From Mesorhizobium sp. B2-4-3 (GTDB lineage: Bacteria; Pseudomonadota; Alphaproteobacteria; Rhizobiales; Rhizobiaceae): a DNA stretch of 64,000 nucleotides. The stretch lies in NCBI RefSeq assembly GCF_006442815.1, contig NZ_VFVL01000005.1:1-64000 (forward strand), in the 5' to 3' direction. The translations under genes and the position numbers were made by a program. Within the stretch, counting starts at the first letter, position 1; each line of letters starts with the position of its first letter. Under the pieces are notes generated by a model, which saw only the letters and a list, made by a program, of their open reading frames with translations, did no database searches and had not been told where the DNA came from. Of the stretch, positions 33,891 through 42,852 are shown in pieces.

Positions 33891-34741
33891 TGGCGCTGCT
33901 CGACATCCAGAATCTCGTCGTCGAATTCCAGACCGCGTCGGGTCCGTTTCGCGCCGTCGACGGCGTCTCGCTCCATGTCGACGAGCGCGAGGTGCTCGCC
34001 ATCGTCGGCGAATCCGGCTCCGGCAAATCGGTGTCGATGCTGGCCGTGATGGGCCTGTTGCCATGGACGGCGACCGTCACCGCCGACCGCATGACCTTCA
34101 ACGGCCGCGATCTGTTGAAGATCAGCCCGGCCGACCGCCGCAAGATCATCGGCAAGGACATCGCCATGATCTTCCAGGAGCCGATCGCCAGCCTCAATCC
34201 CTGCTTCACCGTCGGCTTCCAGATCGAGGAAGTGCTGCGCTTCCACATGGGCATGGACAAGGCCCAGCGGCGGGCACGCGCCATCGAGCTTTTCAAGCAG
34301 GTCGGCATTCCGGAACCGGAGGAACGGCTGAATTCCTTTCCGCACCAGATGTCGGGCGGCCAGTGCCAGCGCGTCATGATCGCCATGGCGATCGCCTGCA
34401 ACCCGAAGCTTTTGATCGCCGACGAGCCGACCACCGCGCTCGACGTCACCATCCAGAAGCAGATCCTCGACCTGCTGGTCTCGCTGCAGGCCAAATACGG
34501 CATGGGCCTGATCATGATCACCCACAATATGGGCGTCGTGGCCGAGACCGCAGACCGCGTCATCGTCCAGTACAAGGGCCGCAAGATGGAAGAGGCCGAC
34601 GTGCTGTCGCTCTTTGAATCGCCCAAGAGCAACTACACGCGCGCGCTGCTCTCAGCGCTGCCGGAGAACGCGGTCGGCGACCGGCTGCCGACCGTCTCCG
34701 ACATGCTGTTCGAGCCGGCGCCTTCAGGAGCCGGCGCATGA
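33890..34741 (+). CDS. Dipeptide-type ABC transporter ATP-binding protein (DppD-like)
   Basis: A 283-residue ATPase: Walker A GESGSGKS near residue 38, Q-loop MIFQEPIASLNP, signature MSGGQCQRVMIAMA, Walker [13 protein letters not shown] and switch His in ITHNMG. The signature reads SGGQC where SGGMR or SGGQR is usual. AGGAGG overlaps the end of the upstream permease gene. It energises the importer together with the DppF-like protein. Confidence 0.9.
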   Translation: MALLDIQNLVVEFQTASGPFRAVDGVSLHVDEREVLAIVGESGSGKSVSMLAVMGLLPWTATVTADRMTFNGRDLLKISPADRRKIIGKDIAMIFQEPIASLNPCFTVGFQIEEVLRFHMGMDKAQRRARAIELFKQVGIPEPEERLNSFPHQMSGGQCQRVMIAMAIACNPKLLIADEPTTALDVTIQKQILDLLVSLQAKYGMGLIMITHNMGVVAETADRVIVQYKGRKMEEADVLSLFESPKSNYTRALLSALPENAVGDRLPTVSDMLFEPAPSGAGA

Positions 34742-35595
34742 CCAAGGTCGTCGAAGGCAAGGACATCAAGCGCGACTATCATGTCGGCGGCGGCCTGTTC
34801 CGCGGCGCGCGCACCGTCCATGCGGTGAAGGGCGTGTCCTTCAGCGTCGAGAAAGGCAAGACGCTTGCCATCGTCGGCGAGAGCGGCTGCGGCAAGTCCA
34901 CGCTCGCCCGCATCATCACGCTGATCGATCCGGCCACCTCCGGAGAACTCTTCATCGACGGCAACAAGGTCGACATCGCCCGGGACGGTCTCTCCAAGGA
35001 AATGCGCCGCAAGGTGCAGATCGTCTTCCAGAACCCTTATGGCTCGCTCAACCCGCGCCAGAAGATCGGCGACGTGCTCGGCGAGCCGCTCTTGATCAAC
35101 ACCGACAAGCCGACCGAAGAGCGGCGCGACCTGGCGATGAAGATGCTGAAGAAGGTCGGTCTCGGACCGGAGCACTACAACCGCTACCCGCACATGTTCT
35201 CGGGCGGCCAGCGCCAGCGCATCGCCATTGCCCGCGCGCTGATGCTGAATCCGAGCTTGCTGGTGCTGGACGAGCCGGTCTCGGCGCTCGACCTGTCGGT
35301 GCAGGCGCAGGTGCTCAACCTGCTTGCCGACCTGCAGGACGAGTTCCAGCTGACCTATGTCTTCATCAGCCACGACCTCTCGGTGGTGCGCTACATCGCC
35401 GACGACGTGATGGTGATGTATTTCGGCGAAGCGGTCGAATACGGCCCGCGCGAGGAGGTCTTCTCCAACCCACAACACGCCTACACCAAGACGCTCTTCG
35501 CCGCGACGCCGCGCGCCGACATCGCCAGCATCAAGGCGAGGCTGGCCAAGAAGAAGGCGGCGGGACCTCTGCTTCGTCCTCGCAAAGGGCGCTAG
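34738..35595 (+). CDS. Dipeptide-type ABC transporter ATP-binding protein (DppF-like)
   Basis: A 285-residue ATPase, fifth gene of the importer operon. Walker A GESGCGKSTL, Q-loop IVFQNPYGSLNP, signature FSGGQRQRIAIARA, Walker B LLVLDEPVSALD and FISHDLSVV are complete. The DppF-type RDYHVGGGLFRGARTVHAVK start is typical. It overlaps the DppD-like gene by four bases. A short palindromic repeat follows. Confidence 0.9.
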   Translation: MTKVVEGKDIKRDYHVGGGLFRGARTVHAVKGVSFSVEKGKTLAIVGESGCGKSTLARIITLIDPATSGELFIDGNKVDIARDGLSKEMRRKVQIVFQNPYGSLNPRQKIGDVLGEPLLINTDKPTEERRDLAMKMLKKVGLGPEHYNRYPHMFSGGQRQRIAIARALMLNPSLLVLDEPVSALDLSVQAQVLNLLADLQDEFQLTYVFISHDLSVVRYIADDVMVMYFGEAVEYGPREEVFSNPQHAYTKTLFAATPRADIASIKARLAKKKAAGPLLRPRKGR

Positions 35596-35602
35596 CCCAG
35601 AG

Positions 35603-35662
35603 GTCGTCATTCTAGGGCGGAGCGGGAGCGAAGCTACGCGGCGCAGACCCGAGGATGACGAC
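35603..35662. repeat. Short palindromic repeat with GTCGTCAT ends
   Basis: GTCGTCAT (35603-35610) and ATGACGAC (35655-35662) are inverse copies; the inside is rich in GGAGCG/GAAGC words and AGACCCGAGG. A longer element with similar ends and wording lies at 42225-42404. It sits between two convergent transcription units. Confidence 0.65.
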
Positions 35663-35716
35663 GCGGAGTTAGCCGCTCCGATGTCCCGTGCAGGCCCCCG
35701 ACCAAAGGTCCTTAGA

Positions 35717-37006
35717 TCACGACAGCTTGGCAATAATCGCCCGCAGCGCCTCGCCGAATTTGTGCACCTCCTCCACCGTGTTGTAGTGCACCAGCGAGGC
35801 GCGGATGGCGCCGCTGTCCATCGACAAATTGAGCCGCTTCATCAGCCGCGGCGCGTACATGTGGCCGTCGCGGATGCCGATCTGCATGGCCGCCATCTCC
35901 TCGACGATCCGCTGCGGCGACAGCTTGCCGATGTTGAAGCAGAAGGTTGGCACGCGCTCGTGGATGCGCGTCTCGTCGGCGACGCCGTAGATCGTCGCGC
36001 CGCAATCCTTCAGCACCTTCATCATCTCGCGCGCCAGCATCAGCTCGTAGTCGCGGATGGCGTTCATGCCGGCGACGATGTTGTCGCGGCGCGAGCGGTT
36101 GTTTTCCGGCAGGAAGTTGCGGCCGATCGATTCCAGGTAGCGCACCGCCGCGTCCATGCCGGAGACGTTCTCGTAGATGAAGGTGCCGGCCTCGACCTTG
36201 TAGGGCGGCTCGTCGGGAATGAAGTCCTCGCGGAAGGTCGGCAGCCGCTTCAGCGTCTCGAAGCGGCCCCATAGGAAGCCCATATGCGGCGAGAAATTCT
36301 TGTAGCCCGAGCAGACGAGGTAGTCGCACTGCCAGGCCTGCACGTCGATCAGCCCGTGCGGTCCGTAATGCACGCAGTCGAGGAACACTTCGGCGCCGGC
36401 CGCATGCGCGATCCTGGCCACCGCGGCGACGTCGACGATCGAGCCGATCGAGTGCGCCGTCACCGTGCAGGCGACGAGCCGGGTGCGTTCCGACACCAGC
36501 GGCTTGAGGTCGTCGACATGCAAATTGCCGTCCTCGCGCATGCGCCACCATTTGAACTTGGCGCCGGCGGATTCCAGCGCCAGCCAGGTGGCGATGTTGG
36601 CGTCATGGTCCATGTCGGTGATGACGATCTCGTCGCGTCCCCCAATCGTGTCATTGGAAAGCATCTGGCCGATACCGAGGCTGACCAGACGGATAAACGA
36701 GGTGGCGTTCATGCCGAAGCAGATTTCGGACGGGCTGTAGGCATTGATGAGCAGCGCGACGCTTGTCCGCGCCTCGGCGACCGACTGGTCGACGGTGACG
36801 CTGCGGCCATAGCGGCCGCCGCGCTGCACATTGTGCGACACCAGATGGTTGGTCACCGCGTCGAGCACGCTTTGCGGGATCTGCGCGCCGGCGGCGTTGT
36901 CCATGAAGATGAAGTCGCCGGCACGCTGCAGCGCCGGGAACATCGCCCGAATCTTTTCGACGGGGAACGCGGCGGCGTTCGCATTGTCTGTCTGATGCTT
37001 GTTCAC
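35717..37006 (-). CDS. Class V aminotransferase, cysteine desulfurase-like
   Basis: A 429-residue PLP enzyme of fold type I, class V. It contains [25 protein letters not shown], the aspartate region [13 protein letters not shown] and the PLP-lysine in [15 protein letters not shown]-terminal [13 protein letters not shown] and RASLVHYNT complete the fold. The desulfurase Cys loop is not clear, so the enzyme may act on another amino acid; kynureninases belong to the same class. It follows an amino-acid permease gene by 42 bases and lies in a unit headed by an aminotransferase gene. Confidence 0.75.
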   Translation of the reverse strand: MNKHQTDNANAAAFPVEKIRAMFPALQRAGDFIFMDNAAGAQIPQSVLDAVTNHLVSHNVQRGGRYGRSVTVDQSVAEARTSVALLINAYSPSEICFGMNATSFIRLVSLGIGQMLSNDTIGGRDEIVITDMDHDANIATWLALESAGAKFKWWRMREDGNLHVDDLKPLVSERTRLVACTVTAHSIGSIVDVAAVARIAHAAGAEVFLDCVHYGPHGLIDVQAWQCDYLVCSGYKNFSPHMGFLWGRFETLKRLPTFREDFIPDEPPYKVEAGTFIYENVSGMDAAVRYLESIGRNFLPENNRSRRDNIVAGMNAIRDYELMLAREMMKVLKDCGATIYGVADETRIHERVPTFCFNIGKLSPQRIVEEMAAMQIGIRDGHMYAPRLMKRLNLSMDSGAIRASLVHYNTVEEVHKFGEALRAIIAKLS

Positions 37007-37048
37007 GGGTAAGCTCCTGCGAAGGACTTGGATGGGGACTGGTTGGCG

Positions 37049-37723
37049 TCAGCGCGTCTTCTCTGTCTGGAAGCGGCGCTCGAGCAGGCTGACGAGGCGA
37101 ACCATCGGCCAGAGGAAGATCAGGTAGACCAGCGCCGCGCCGATCAGCGGCGACGGGTTCGCGTAGAGCGACTGCGCATTGGTCGCTTCCTTCAAGAGTT
37201 CCGGCAGCGCCACGGTCGAGGCGAGCGAAGTGTCCTTGAACATCGAGACGCAATTGCTGGTCATCGGCGGGATGACCACGCGGATGGCTTGCGGCAGCAC
37301 CACTTTGCGCAGAGTGAGCATGAACGGCAGGCCGAGCGCCTGCGCCGCCTCGAACTGGCCCTTAGGAATGCTCTCGATGCCGGAGCGGAACACTTCGGCC
37401 GAATAGGCCGACATGATGATGGCGAATGCCGTCACGGCGGACGCCCAGGACGACAGGCGGATGCCGAGGAAAGGCAGCGCGTAATAGATCAGGATCAGCA
37501 CGACCAGCACCGGCAAGGCGCGGAAGATGTCGGTGTAGCCGATGGCGAGCCAGCGCAGCGGTTTTGGCGCGTAGAGCCGCACCAGGCTGATCGCCAGCCC
37601 CATGACGATGCCGATGACGATGCTCATAATTCCAAGCAGCAGCGTGTTGAGGAAGCCGCGCAGCAGCGCCGGCAGGCTCGACACTATGACGTCGGGATTG
37701 AAGAAGGTGTCGATCAGCGACAT
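37049..37723 (-). CDS. Polar amino acid ABC transporter permease
   Basis: A 224-residue permease of the HisMQ type with about five membrane segments. PALLRGFLNTLLLGIMSIVI near the start and the EAA loop EAAQALGLPFMLTLRKVVLP are family marks. Its partner binding protein is the next gene upstream (37909-38706). No ATPase gene is in this unit, so it must borrow one encoded elsewhere. Confidence 0.88.
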   Translation of the reverse strand: MSLIDTFFNPDVIVSSLPALLRGFLNTLLLGIMSIVIGIVMGLAISLVRLYAPKPLRWLAIGYTDIFRALPVLVVLILIYYALPFLGIRLSSWASAVTAFAIIMSAYSAEVFRSGIESIPKGQFEAAQALGLPFMLTLRKVVLPQAIRVVIPPMTSNCVSMFKDTSLASTVALPELLKEATNAQSLYANPSPLIGAALVYLIFLWPMVRLVSLLERRFQTEKTR

Positions 37724-37744
37724 GGGGTGTTCCCGAACCGTGTC

Positions 37745-37800
37745 AGAGCAATTCCAGGAAACGTGTGAAACGGTTTTCCGTCCGGAATTGCGTAAAAACG
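37745..37800. repeat. Rhizobial intergenic repeat, AGAGCAATTCCAGGAAA type
   Basis: AGAGCAATTCCAGGAAA begins the element, and CGGTTTTCCGTCCGGAATTG closes it, with GCAATTCC and GGAATTGC as inverse ends. This wording is a very common intergenic palindrome in Mesorhizobium-like genomes. It lies between the permease and the hairpin below. Confidence 0.7.
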
Positions 37801-37854
37801 AGGGTAGAGGCCCGAAACATCAGATCAGGTCTGCCCTGGGTTCCGGGAGAAAGG

Positions 37855-37897
37855 AAACGAGCCGTGCGGGCCTCGAAAGCCGACACGGCTCGTTTTT
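37855..37897. terminator. Hairpin between binding-protein and permease genes
   Basis: AAACGAGCCGTG pairs with CACGGCTCGTTT around a 17-base loop. The T-run is stronger on the plus strand; read on the minus strand it lies 12 bases after the binding-protein stop. It may weaken read-through into the permease gene. Confidence 0.6.
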
Positions 37898-37908
37898 CGT
37901 CAGTCCGC

Positions 37909-38706
37909 TCAGGCCTTGGGCAGCGGCATTTCCTTGACCGTCGAGGAATCGGCCGGCGCATCGGTGCCGAACCACTTCTTGTGGATGGCGGCCAGCGTGC
38001 CGTCCTTCTTCATCGCCGTCAGCGCGTCATTCAGCTTGCCGAGCAGCGGATGGTCCTTGGTCATCATCAGCCCGTACTGTTCGCCGGTCTTGATGCGCTG
38101 CTTGACGACGAGGTCCTTCATCTTCTGGAAGGAGTACTGCATGCCGGGGACGTCGCTGACGGCGGCGTCGACGCGGCCGGCGCTGAGGTCGAGCAGAAGG
38201 TTCTGCTGCGTGTCGTAGCCCTTCACGTCGCTGAAGCCGTCGGCTGCCTGGTGGTCCTTGACCCAGGTCTCGCCGGTCGAGCCGGACAGCACGCCGACGA
38301 CCTTGCCCTTGAGATCTGCCTCGGCGTTGATCGCGCTGTCGGTCTTGGTGGCGATGCCCATGTCGGAATCATAATAGGGCTGCGTGAAGGACTGCGACTT
38401 CAGCCGCTCTGCCGTGATGGTGATCGAGGAGATGGCGACGTCGATGCGCTTGGAGGTGGTGGCCGCGAACAGCGCCTGGAAGCCGAGATCGGCGATGTCG
38501 GTGGTCATGCCGATGCGCTTGGCCGCCTCGTTGACGATGTCGACCTCGAAGCCTTCGAAAGTGCCGCTCTCGTTCTTGTATTCGAAGGGCGGATTGGTCG
38601 GGTAGGCGCCGACATTGAGCACATCGGCGGCATAAGCGGTGGCGGGGCCGGCGGCGACGCCGATGGCGGCGGCCAGAACAAGCAGGTTGCGACGCGTAAA
38701 GCTCAT
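37909..38706 (-). CDS. Polar amino acid ABC transporter, periplasmic binding protein
   Basis: A 265-residue family 3 binding protein. The signal region (FTRRNLLVLAAAIGVAAGPATAYA) has twin arginines. The mature part has LNVGAYPTNPPFEY, FEGFEVDIVNEAAKRIG and the family signature RIDVAISSITITAER. The ATG at 38706 has GAGGG upstream. It binds an amino acid or a related compound; the aminotransferase gene upstream suggests the imported solute is transaminated next. Confidence 0.88.
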   Translation of the reverse strand: MSFTRRNLLVLAAAIGVAAGPATAYAADVLNVGAYPTNPPFEYKNESGTFEGFEVDIVNEAAKRIGMTTDIADLGFQALFAATTSKRIDVAISSITITAERLKSQSFTQPYYDSDMGIATKTDSAINAEADLKGKVVGVLSGSTGETWVKDHQAADGFSDVKGYDTQQNLLLDLSAGRVDAAVSDVPGMQYSFQKMKDLVVKQRIKTGEQYGLMMTKDHPLLGKLNDALTAMKKDGTLAAIHKKWFGTDAPADSSTVKEMPLPKA

Positions 38707-38795
38707 TTGGTTTCCCTCTGGGTCTTCCCTCTGGTTGTTGATCGGGCGGGGCTGACCCCGCACGGTTTCTTGCCGTCCCGCCTCCCAGCGGGACG

Positions 38796-39995
38796 TCAAT
38801 TCATGGCGGCGACCATGCGGGTGAGCGCGGTCGCTATCTGGTCGCGGTCGCGGCAGACGCACATTCTGAGGAATGCCGTTGCCGAGCTTCCGAAGAGATG
38901 GCCGGGCGCCAGCCCGACGCGGGCCGTCTCCAGGATCCTGGCGCAGGCTTGCCGGGCGTCGCTTTCACCCTCGAGCGCAAAGAAGGCATACATGCCGCCG
39001 CGCGGTTTGGTCGGCAGGATGATGCCGGGGATTTGCGCCAGCCTGTCATAGGCAAGGTCGAGGCCGGTCCTGATCCGCTGTCTGATTTCCTCGACCAGCG
39101 GCTCGCCCTGGCGGATCGCCGCCACGGCGCCGGCCTGGATCGGGGCCGCGGTGCCGCTGTTGATATATTGCGTCATCGCGCCGAGCTGGTCGGCAACGCC
39201 GGAAGGATGCGTCAGCCAGCCGATTCGCCAACCGGTCATCGCCCAGGCTTTCGAGAAGCTGTTGACCGACAGCACCCGGTCGCCGTCCTCGGCGATCTGC
39301 AGGATCGAGGGCGCGACGTCGCCGTCGAAATAGAGCCGGCCATAGACCTCGTCGGAGATGATCCAGGTGCCGGTGCGCCGGCTGAAGTCGAGCAGCGCCT
39401 GCATCTCCTCGCGCGTCGCCGTCCAGCCGGTCGGGTTGGACGGCGTCGACAGGAAGATGGCGCGGGTGCGCGCGTCGCAGGTGGCGAACAGCCGGTCGAG
39501 ATCGAGCCGCCAGTCATCCGTGAAGTCGAGCGAGAACGGCCGCGGCTCGCCGCCGATCAGGTGGATGGCGTTATGGATGTTCGGCCATTGTGGCGCGACA
39601 TAGACGATGTTGGTGCCGGTATCGACCAGCAGCTCGAGCGCAAGGTACAGCGCCTGCATGCCGCCCGGCGTCACCGTGGTGCGCGCGATCGGGATGGGGC
39701 GGCCATGGATGCGCGTCTGGTACTCCGACAGCGCCTCGTTCAGCGGGCCGTGCCCGCGCATGTTGGGAACATAAAAGGTCAGGCCCTCATCGAAAGCGGC
39801 CTTCGCCGCGTCGCGGATGAAGGCGGGCGTCACCAGGTCGCCTTCGCCGTACCAGAGCGCGATGACATCGCCGAGCTCTCGCGCGCGAACCGCCAGGTTT
39901 GCGATGTTTTCCGTGTGCAGGTCGCGAATTTGCGCCCGCACGCCATCGAAAGCATAGCGCGCGCTGGACGACGACTGGGGCAACACAAACGACAA
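38796..39995 (-). CDS. PLP-dependent aminotransferase, class I/II
   Basis: A 399-residue fold type I aminotransferase. It shows YGEGDLVTPAFIRDAA, TVTPGGMQALYLALEL, NPTGWTATREEM, SDEVYGRLYF and the PLP-lysine in NSFSKAWAMTGWRIGWL. The TTG at 39995 has AAGGGG nine bases upstream and gives the usual family length; a longer in-frame start at 40097 has no binding site. It heads a unit with the amino-acid binding protein, permease and class V enzyme, and carries the shared palindrome 111 bases upstream. The amino acid used is not known; tryptophan would fit the wider context. Confidence 0.82.
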   Translation of the reverse strand: MSFVLPQSSSSARYAFDGVRAQIRDLHTENIANLAVRARELGDVIALWYGEGDLVTPAFIRDAAKAAFDEGLTFYVPNMRGHGPLNEALSEYQTRIHGRPIPIARTTVTPGGMQALYLALELLVDTGTNIVYVAPQWPNIHNAIHLIGGEPRPFSLDFTDDWRLDLDRLFATCDARTRAIFLSTPSNPTGWTATREEMQALLDFSRRTGTWIISDEVYGRLYFDGDVAPSILQIAEDGDRVLSVNSFSKAWAMTGWRIGWLTHPSGVADQLGAMTQYINSGTAAPIQAGAVAAIRQGEPLVEEIRQRIRTGLDLAYDRLAQIPGIILPTKPRGGMYAFFALEGESDARQACARILETARVGLAPGHLFGSSATAFLRMCVCRDRDQIATALTRMVAAMN

Positions 39996-40105
39996 GGACT
40001 GAAACCCCTTCCACCAATGATGGACCGACCGGAAAAGCCCCTCCGCCACGGCAGTCGCATCAGCTTCGGATGCTATCCAAAGCGCGGCGCTTTTCAAGGC
40101 AAAAG

Positions 40106-40119
40106 TTTTAAGCTTAAAA
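40106..40119. promoter_or_regulatory. Shared palindromic operator, site 1
   Basis: TTTTAAGCTTAAAA is a perfect 14-base palindrome, 111 bases before the aminotransferase start. It is the best copy of the motif also found at 41031, 48646 and 56282. Confidence 0.75.
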
Positions 40120-40170
40120 AGTTGGTTGGCCTGTCGCCGATAGGCCTTTTGACCGCGATCGTCATTAGGC

Positions 40171-40207
40171 GTGTTGATGTCAGGCCGGCATCACCTGAAT
40201 ATCAACA
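40171..40207. repeat. Contracted copy of the ATATTCAGGT palindromic element
   Basis: GTTGAT and ATCAAC flank a 25-base core that includes CAGGCCGGC and TCACCTGAAT, the end wording of the element at 20493-20619. The internal part is missing. It lies just after the HpcH aldolase gene. Confidence 0.65.
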
Positions 40208-40211
40208 TGCC

Positions 40212-40973
40212 TTAGCCAAGTTCGGCACGCGCGGCGGTACAGTTGGCCGCGGCGCCGGCGCCAAGAAACATCGTGTCGCTGGCCAGCACGAAGAAACTCG
40301 CGCCGATGGCTGCCCATCGGCTGACGGTCTGTGGGCTGGCGCAAAATATGCCGGCAGTCCTGCCATGTGCGATCGTCGCGCGAATGATTGTTCCGATCGC
40401 CTCGGAGAGCTTGTCCGCGCCTGCCGGTCCGACCGCGTCGATCGACACCGAAAGATCGCCAGGGCCGACGAAGACCACGTCGATGCCGTCGACGGCTGCG
40501 ATCGCCTCGATATTGGCCAGCCCCTCGGCGGTCTCGACCTGAATGGCAACGACAATCCGGTCATTGGCGGCGGCAAGATATTCGGGGATGCGGTAGCCGT
40601 AGCCCGAGGCCCGGCCGGGGCCGACGCCGCGCTCGCCTTGCGGCGGATGGCGCGAGGCCCTCACCGCCATTGCGGCCTGCTCTGCGGTCGAGACGCGCGG
40701 CACGAGCACGCCTTGCGCGCCGCTGTCCAGCGCCGCCTGGATCGCTTCCGGCGCATGGCCGGGAACACGCACCATAGTCGGCGCGCGATGCACGTCGGCC
40801 GCGCGCAGCATGGTCTCGATCGTCTCGCGCGAAATCTGCGCGTGCTCCCAGTCGATGCAGAGGAAATCGAGGCCGGACGACGCCATCACTTCCACAGCGA
40901 CCGGATGGGGGATGGCGGCGAAGGACCCGATGAGGTTCGCCTTGCCGATGCATTTCTGGCGGAACTCGCTCAT
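40212..40973 (-). CDS. HpcH/HpaI-family aldolase
   Basis: A 253-residue class II (metal-dependent) aldolase/citrate lyase-family protein: LDFLCIDWEHAQISRETIE, APTMVRVPGHAPEAIQAALD, GAQGVLVPRVSTAEQA and the metal ligands in IQVETAEGLANIEAI and VFVGPGDLSVSI. Enzymes of this group split 4-hydroxy-2-oxo acids into pyruvate and an aldehyde. The ATG at 40973 follows AAGGGA. It diverges from the LLM gene with a shared promoter region that carries the palindrome at 41031. Its substrate in this cluster is unknown. Confidence 0.85.
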   Translation of the reverse strand: MSEFRQKCIGKANLIGSFAAIPHPVAVEVMASSGLDFLCIDWEHAQISRETIETMLRAADVHRAPTMVRVPGHAPEAIQAALDSGAQGVLVPRVSTAEQAAMAVRASRHPPQGERGVGPGRASGYGYRIPEYLAAANDRIVVAIQVETAEGLANIEAIAAVDGIDVVFVGPGDLSVSIDAVGPAGADKLSEAIGTIIRATIAHGRTAGIFCASPQTVSRWAAIGASFFVLASDTMFLGAGAAANCTAARAELG

Positions 40974-41030
40974 GCCTGTCCCTTTCGTGTTGCCCAATGC
41001 ATATCCGCAAACGGCGGCGAGGCGAAGCTG

Positions 41031-41044
41031 TTTCAGGCTTGAAA
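41031..41044. promoter_or_regulatory. Shared palindromic operator, site 2
   Basis: TTTCAGGCTTGAAA is a 14-base dyad with one mismatched centre position. It lies between the divergent HpcH and LLM genes, 58 bases from the first start and 51 from the second. Confidence 0.65.
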
Positions 41045-41094
41045 TATTTTCGCCCGGGCCTAGCGTGTGGATCTTCCGCCCAAGAGTTCCGGAC

Positions 41095-42186
41095 ATGATC
41101 AAAGCGCATCCCCTGCACGGCCCGAACAGACTGAAGCTCGGCGTCTTTTCCACCAACGCCGATGGCGGGCTGGCCATCACCGATGTGCCGGAACGCTGGA
41201 CGGCAAGCTGGCAGGATAATCTGACGGCGGCGCAGATCGCCGATCGCGCGGGCCTCGAATTCATGCTGCCGATCGCCCGCTGGCGCGGCTTCGGCGGCCG
41301 CAACAAGGTGCGCGAATTCTCCTTCGAGACCTTCACCTGGGCGGCGGCGCTTGCCGCCGCGACCGAACAGATCGGCTTGTTCATGACCGTGCATGTGCCG
41401 CTGGTGCATCCGCTCTATGCCGCCAAGGCGCTGGCGACGGTCGACCATATCAGCCAGGGCAGGGCGGGGCTCAACGTCGTCTGCGGCTGGAACCCGAAGG
41501 AATTCGGCATGTTCGGGACGCCGCTGGTCGAGAAAGGCTATGACCAGGCAGCCGAGTGGATCGAGATACTCGAACGGCTTTATGTCTCAAGCGAGCCGCT
41601 CGACTATGAGGGCGCTTACTATCGGCTGAAGGAGGCGGTGAGCCGGCCGGCCAGCCTGCAGGTGCCGCGCCCGGTGACGATGAACGCCGCTTTTGGCGGA
41701 CCGGGCCGGGATTTCGCCGCCGCCAGATGCGACTATCTTTTCACGACCTTCTCGGAGATGAGCGATGCCGGCAAGCATGTCGCCGATATCGGCGAGCGCG
41801 CCGCCAAGGTCGGCCGTGACGTCGGCGTCTACACCGTGGCGCATGTGGTCTGCCGCCCGACCATGGAGGAGGCGCAAGCTTATTACACGCGCTACGCCGT
41901 CACGATGGCCGATCACGAAGCGGTCGATGCCCATATGGCCGGCAAGAAGGAATTCTCGCAGTCGCACGACCCGCATGCCTATGACCGCTACCGCCAGCGT
42001 TTCGCCGGCGGTGCCGGCACCTATCCGCTGATCGGCACCCCGGAGACGATCGCCTCCGACATGGCGGCGATCGCCGCGCATGGCTACCAAGGCATTGCGC
42101 TGTCCTTCGTCAACTACACCCAGGAACTGCCCTATTTCTGCGACCACGTGCTGCCGATTTTGAGACAGGCAGGACTCCGAGGATAA
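41095..42186 (+). CDS. LLM-class flavin-dependent monooxygenase
   Basis: A 363-residue bacterial luciferase-like monooxygenase (FMNH2-dependent TIM barrel). Landmarks are LKLGVFSTNADGG, GLEFMLPIARWRGFGG, EFSFETFTWAAALAAATEQI, LVHPLYAAKALATVDHISQG and RAGLNVVCGWNPKEFGMFG. It is closest in style to RutA/SfnG-type enzymes that open rings or cut C-S or C-N bonds. No flavin reductase gene is adjacent. The palindrome upstream ties it to the anthranilate-region genes. Substrate unknown. Confidence 0.85.
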   Translation: MIKAHPLHGPNRLKLGVFSTNADGGLAITDVPERWTASWQDNLTAAQIADRAGLEFMLPIARWRGFGGRNKVREFSFETFTWAAALAAATEQIGLFMTVHVPLVHPLYAAKALATVDHISQGRAGLNVVCGWNPKEFGMFGTPLVEKGYDQAAEWIEILERLYVSSEPLDYEGAYYRLKEAVSRPASLQVPRPVTMNAAFGGPGRDFAAARCDYLFTTFSEMSDAGKHVADIGERAAKVGRDVGVYTVAHVVCRPTMEEAQAYYTRYAVTMADHEAVDAHMAGKKEFSQSHDPHAYDRYRQRFAGGAGTYPLIGTPETIASDMAAIAAHGYQGIALSFVNYTQELPYFCDHVLPILRQAGLRG

Positions 42187-42224
42187 TAGCTGATCGCTTC
42201 GCCTGTTGGCGGCGGCTTCCCCGA

Positions 42225-42404
42225 CTTCGTCATCCCTTGGGCGAAGCTCCGTCGCGGAGACCCTTGGGATCCATCCCGTTACCTCGGACGCAGGGCGCGG
42301 CGGCGCAGAATTCTGCACCGTCGCGACGCTTACAAGTCGCGGAATGGATCCTCGGGTCTGCGCTGCGTCGCTATCGCTCCTTGCTCCGCCCGTGGATGAC
42401 GAAG
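42225..42404. repeat. Palindromic element with CTTCGTCATCC ends
   Basis: CTTCGTCATCC (42225-42235) and GGATGACGAAG (42394-42404) are perfect 11-base inverse ends of a 180-base element. An inner inverse pair (GGGATCCATCCCG and GGAATGGATCC) adds structure. It fills the gap between the convergent LLM and RidA genes. The short element at 35603-35662 is related in wording. Confidence 0.75.
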
Positions 42405-42413
42405 CGATGGTGT

Positions 42414-42809
42414 TTATTCCGGGATGACTGCCATGGCCTGAATCTCGATCTTGGCACGGTCCTCGACCAGCGCCACCACCTGCATGGCGGCCATCGCCGG
42501 GAAATGCCGGCCGATCACGTCGCGGTAGGCTTTGCCGATGCCTTTGAGGTTGCCAACATACTCGGCCTTGTCGGTGAAGTACCATGTCATCGAGGTGATG
42601 TGCCGTGGCTCGCCACCGGCTTCGGCGAGCACGGCGACGACATTGGCGAGCGTCTGGCGCACCTGGCCGACGAAGTCGTCGGTCTCGAATTTGCATTCGG
42701 CGTTCCAGCCAACCTGGCCGCCGACGAACACCAGTCGTCCCTGCGCGGCCACGCCATTGGCGTAGCCGATCGGCTTGGCCCAGCCTTCGGGCTGCAGGAT
42801 CGTATGCAT
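42414..42809 (-). CDS. RidA (YjgF/YER057c/UK114) family protein
   Basis: A 131-residue trimer-forming protein of the RidA family (GYANGVAAQGRLVFVGGQVGW, QVRQTLANVVAVLAEAGGEP, MAAMQVVALVEDRAKIEIQA). RidA proteins hydrolyse enamines and imines to ketones and ammonia. It is the last gene of the anthraniloyl-CoA operon, where removal of the ring amino group as an enamine or imine is chemically expected, so a specific catabolic role is likely. GGGGGAG lies before the ATG. Confidence 0.85.
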   Translation of the reverse strand: MHTILQPEGWAKPIGYANGVAAQGRLVFVGGQVGWNAECKFETDDFVGQVRQTLANVVAVLAEAGGEPRHITSMTWYFTDKAEYVGNLKGIGKAYRDVIGRHFPAMAAMQVVALVEDRAKIEIQAMAVIPE

Positions 42810-42852
42810 GTCTGGCTCCCCCTATTACAAATCTGGTTCGCAAGGCATCGCG

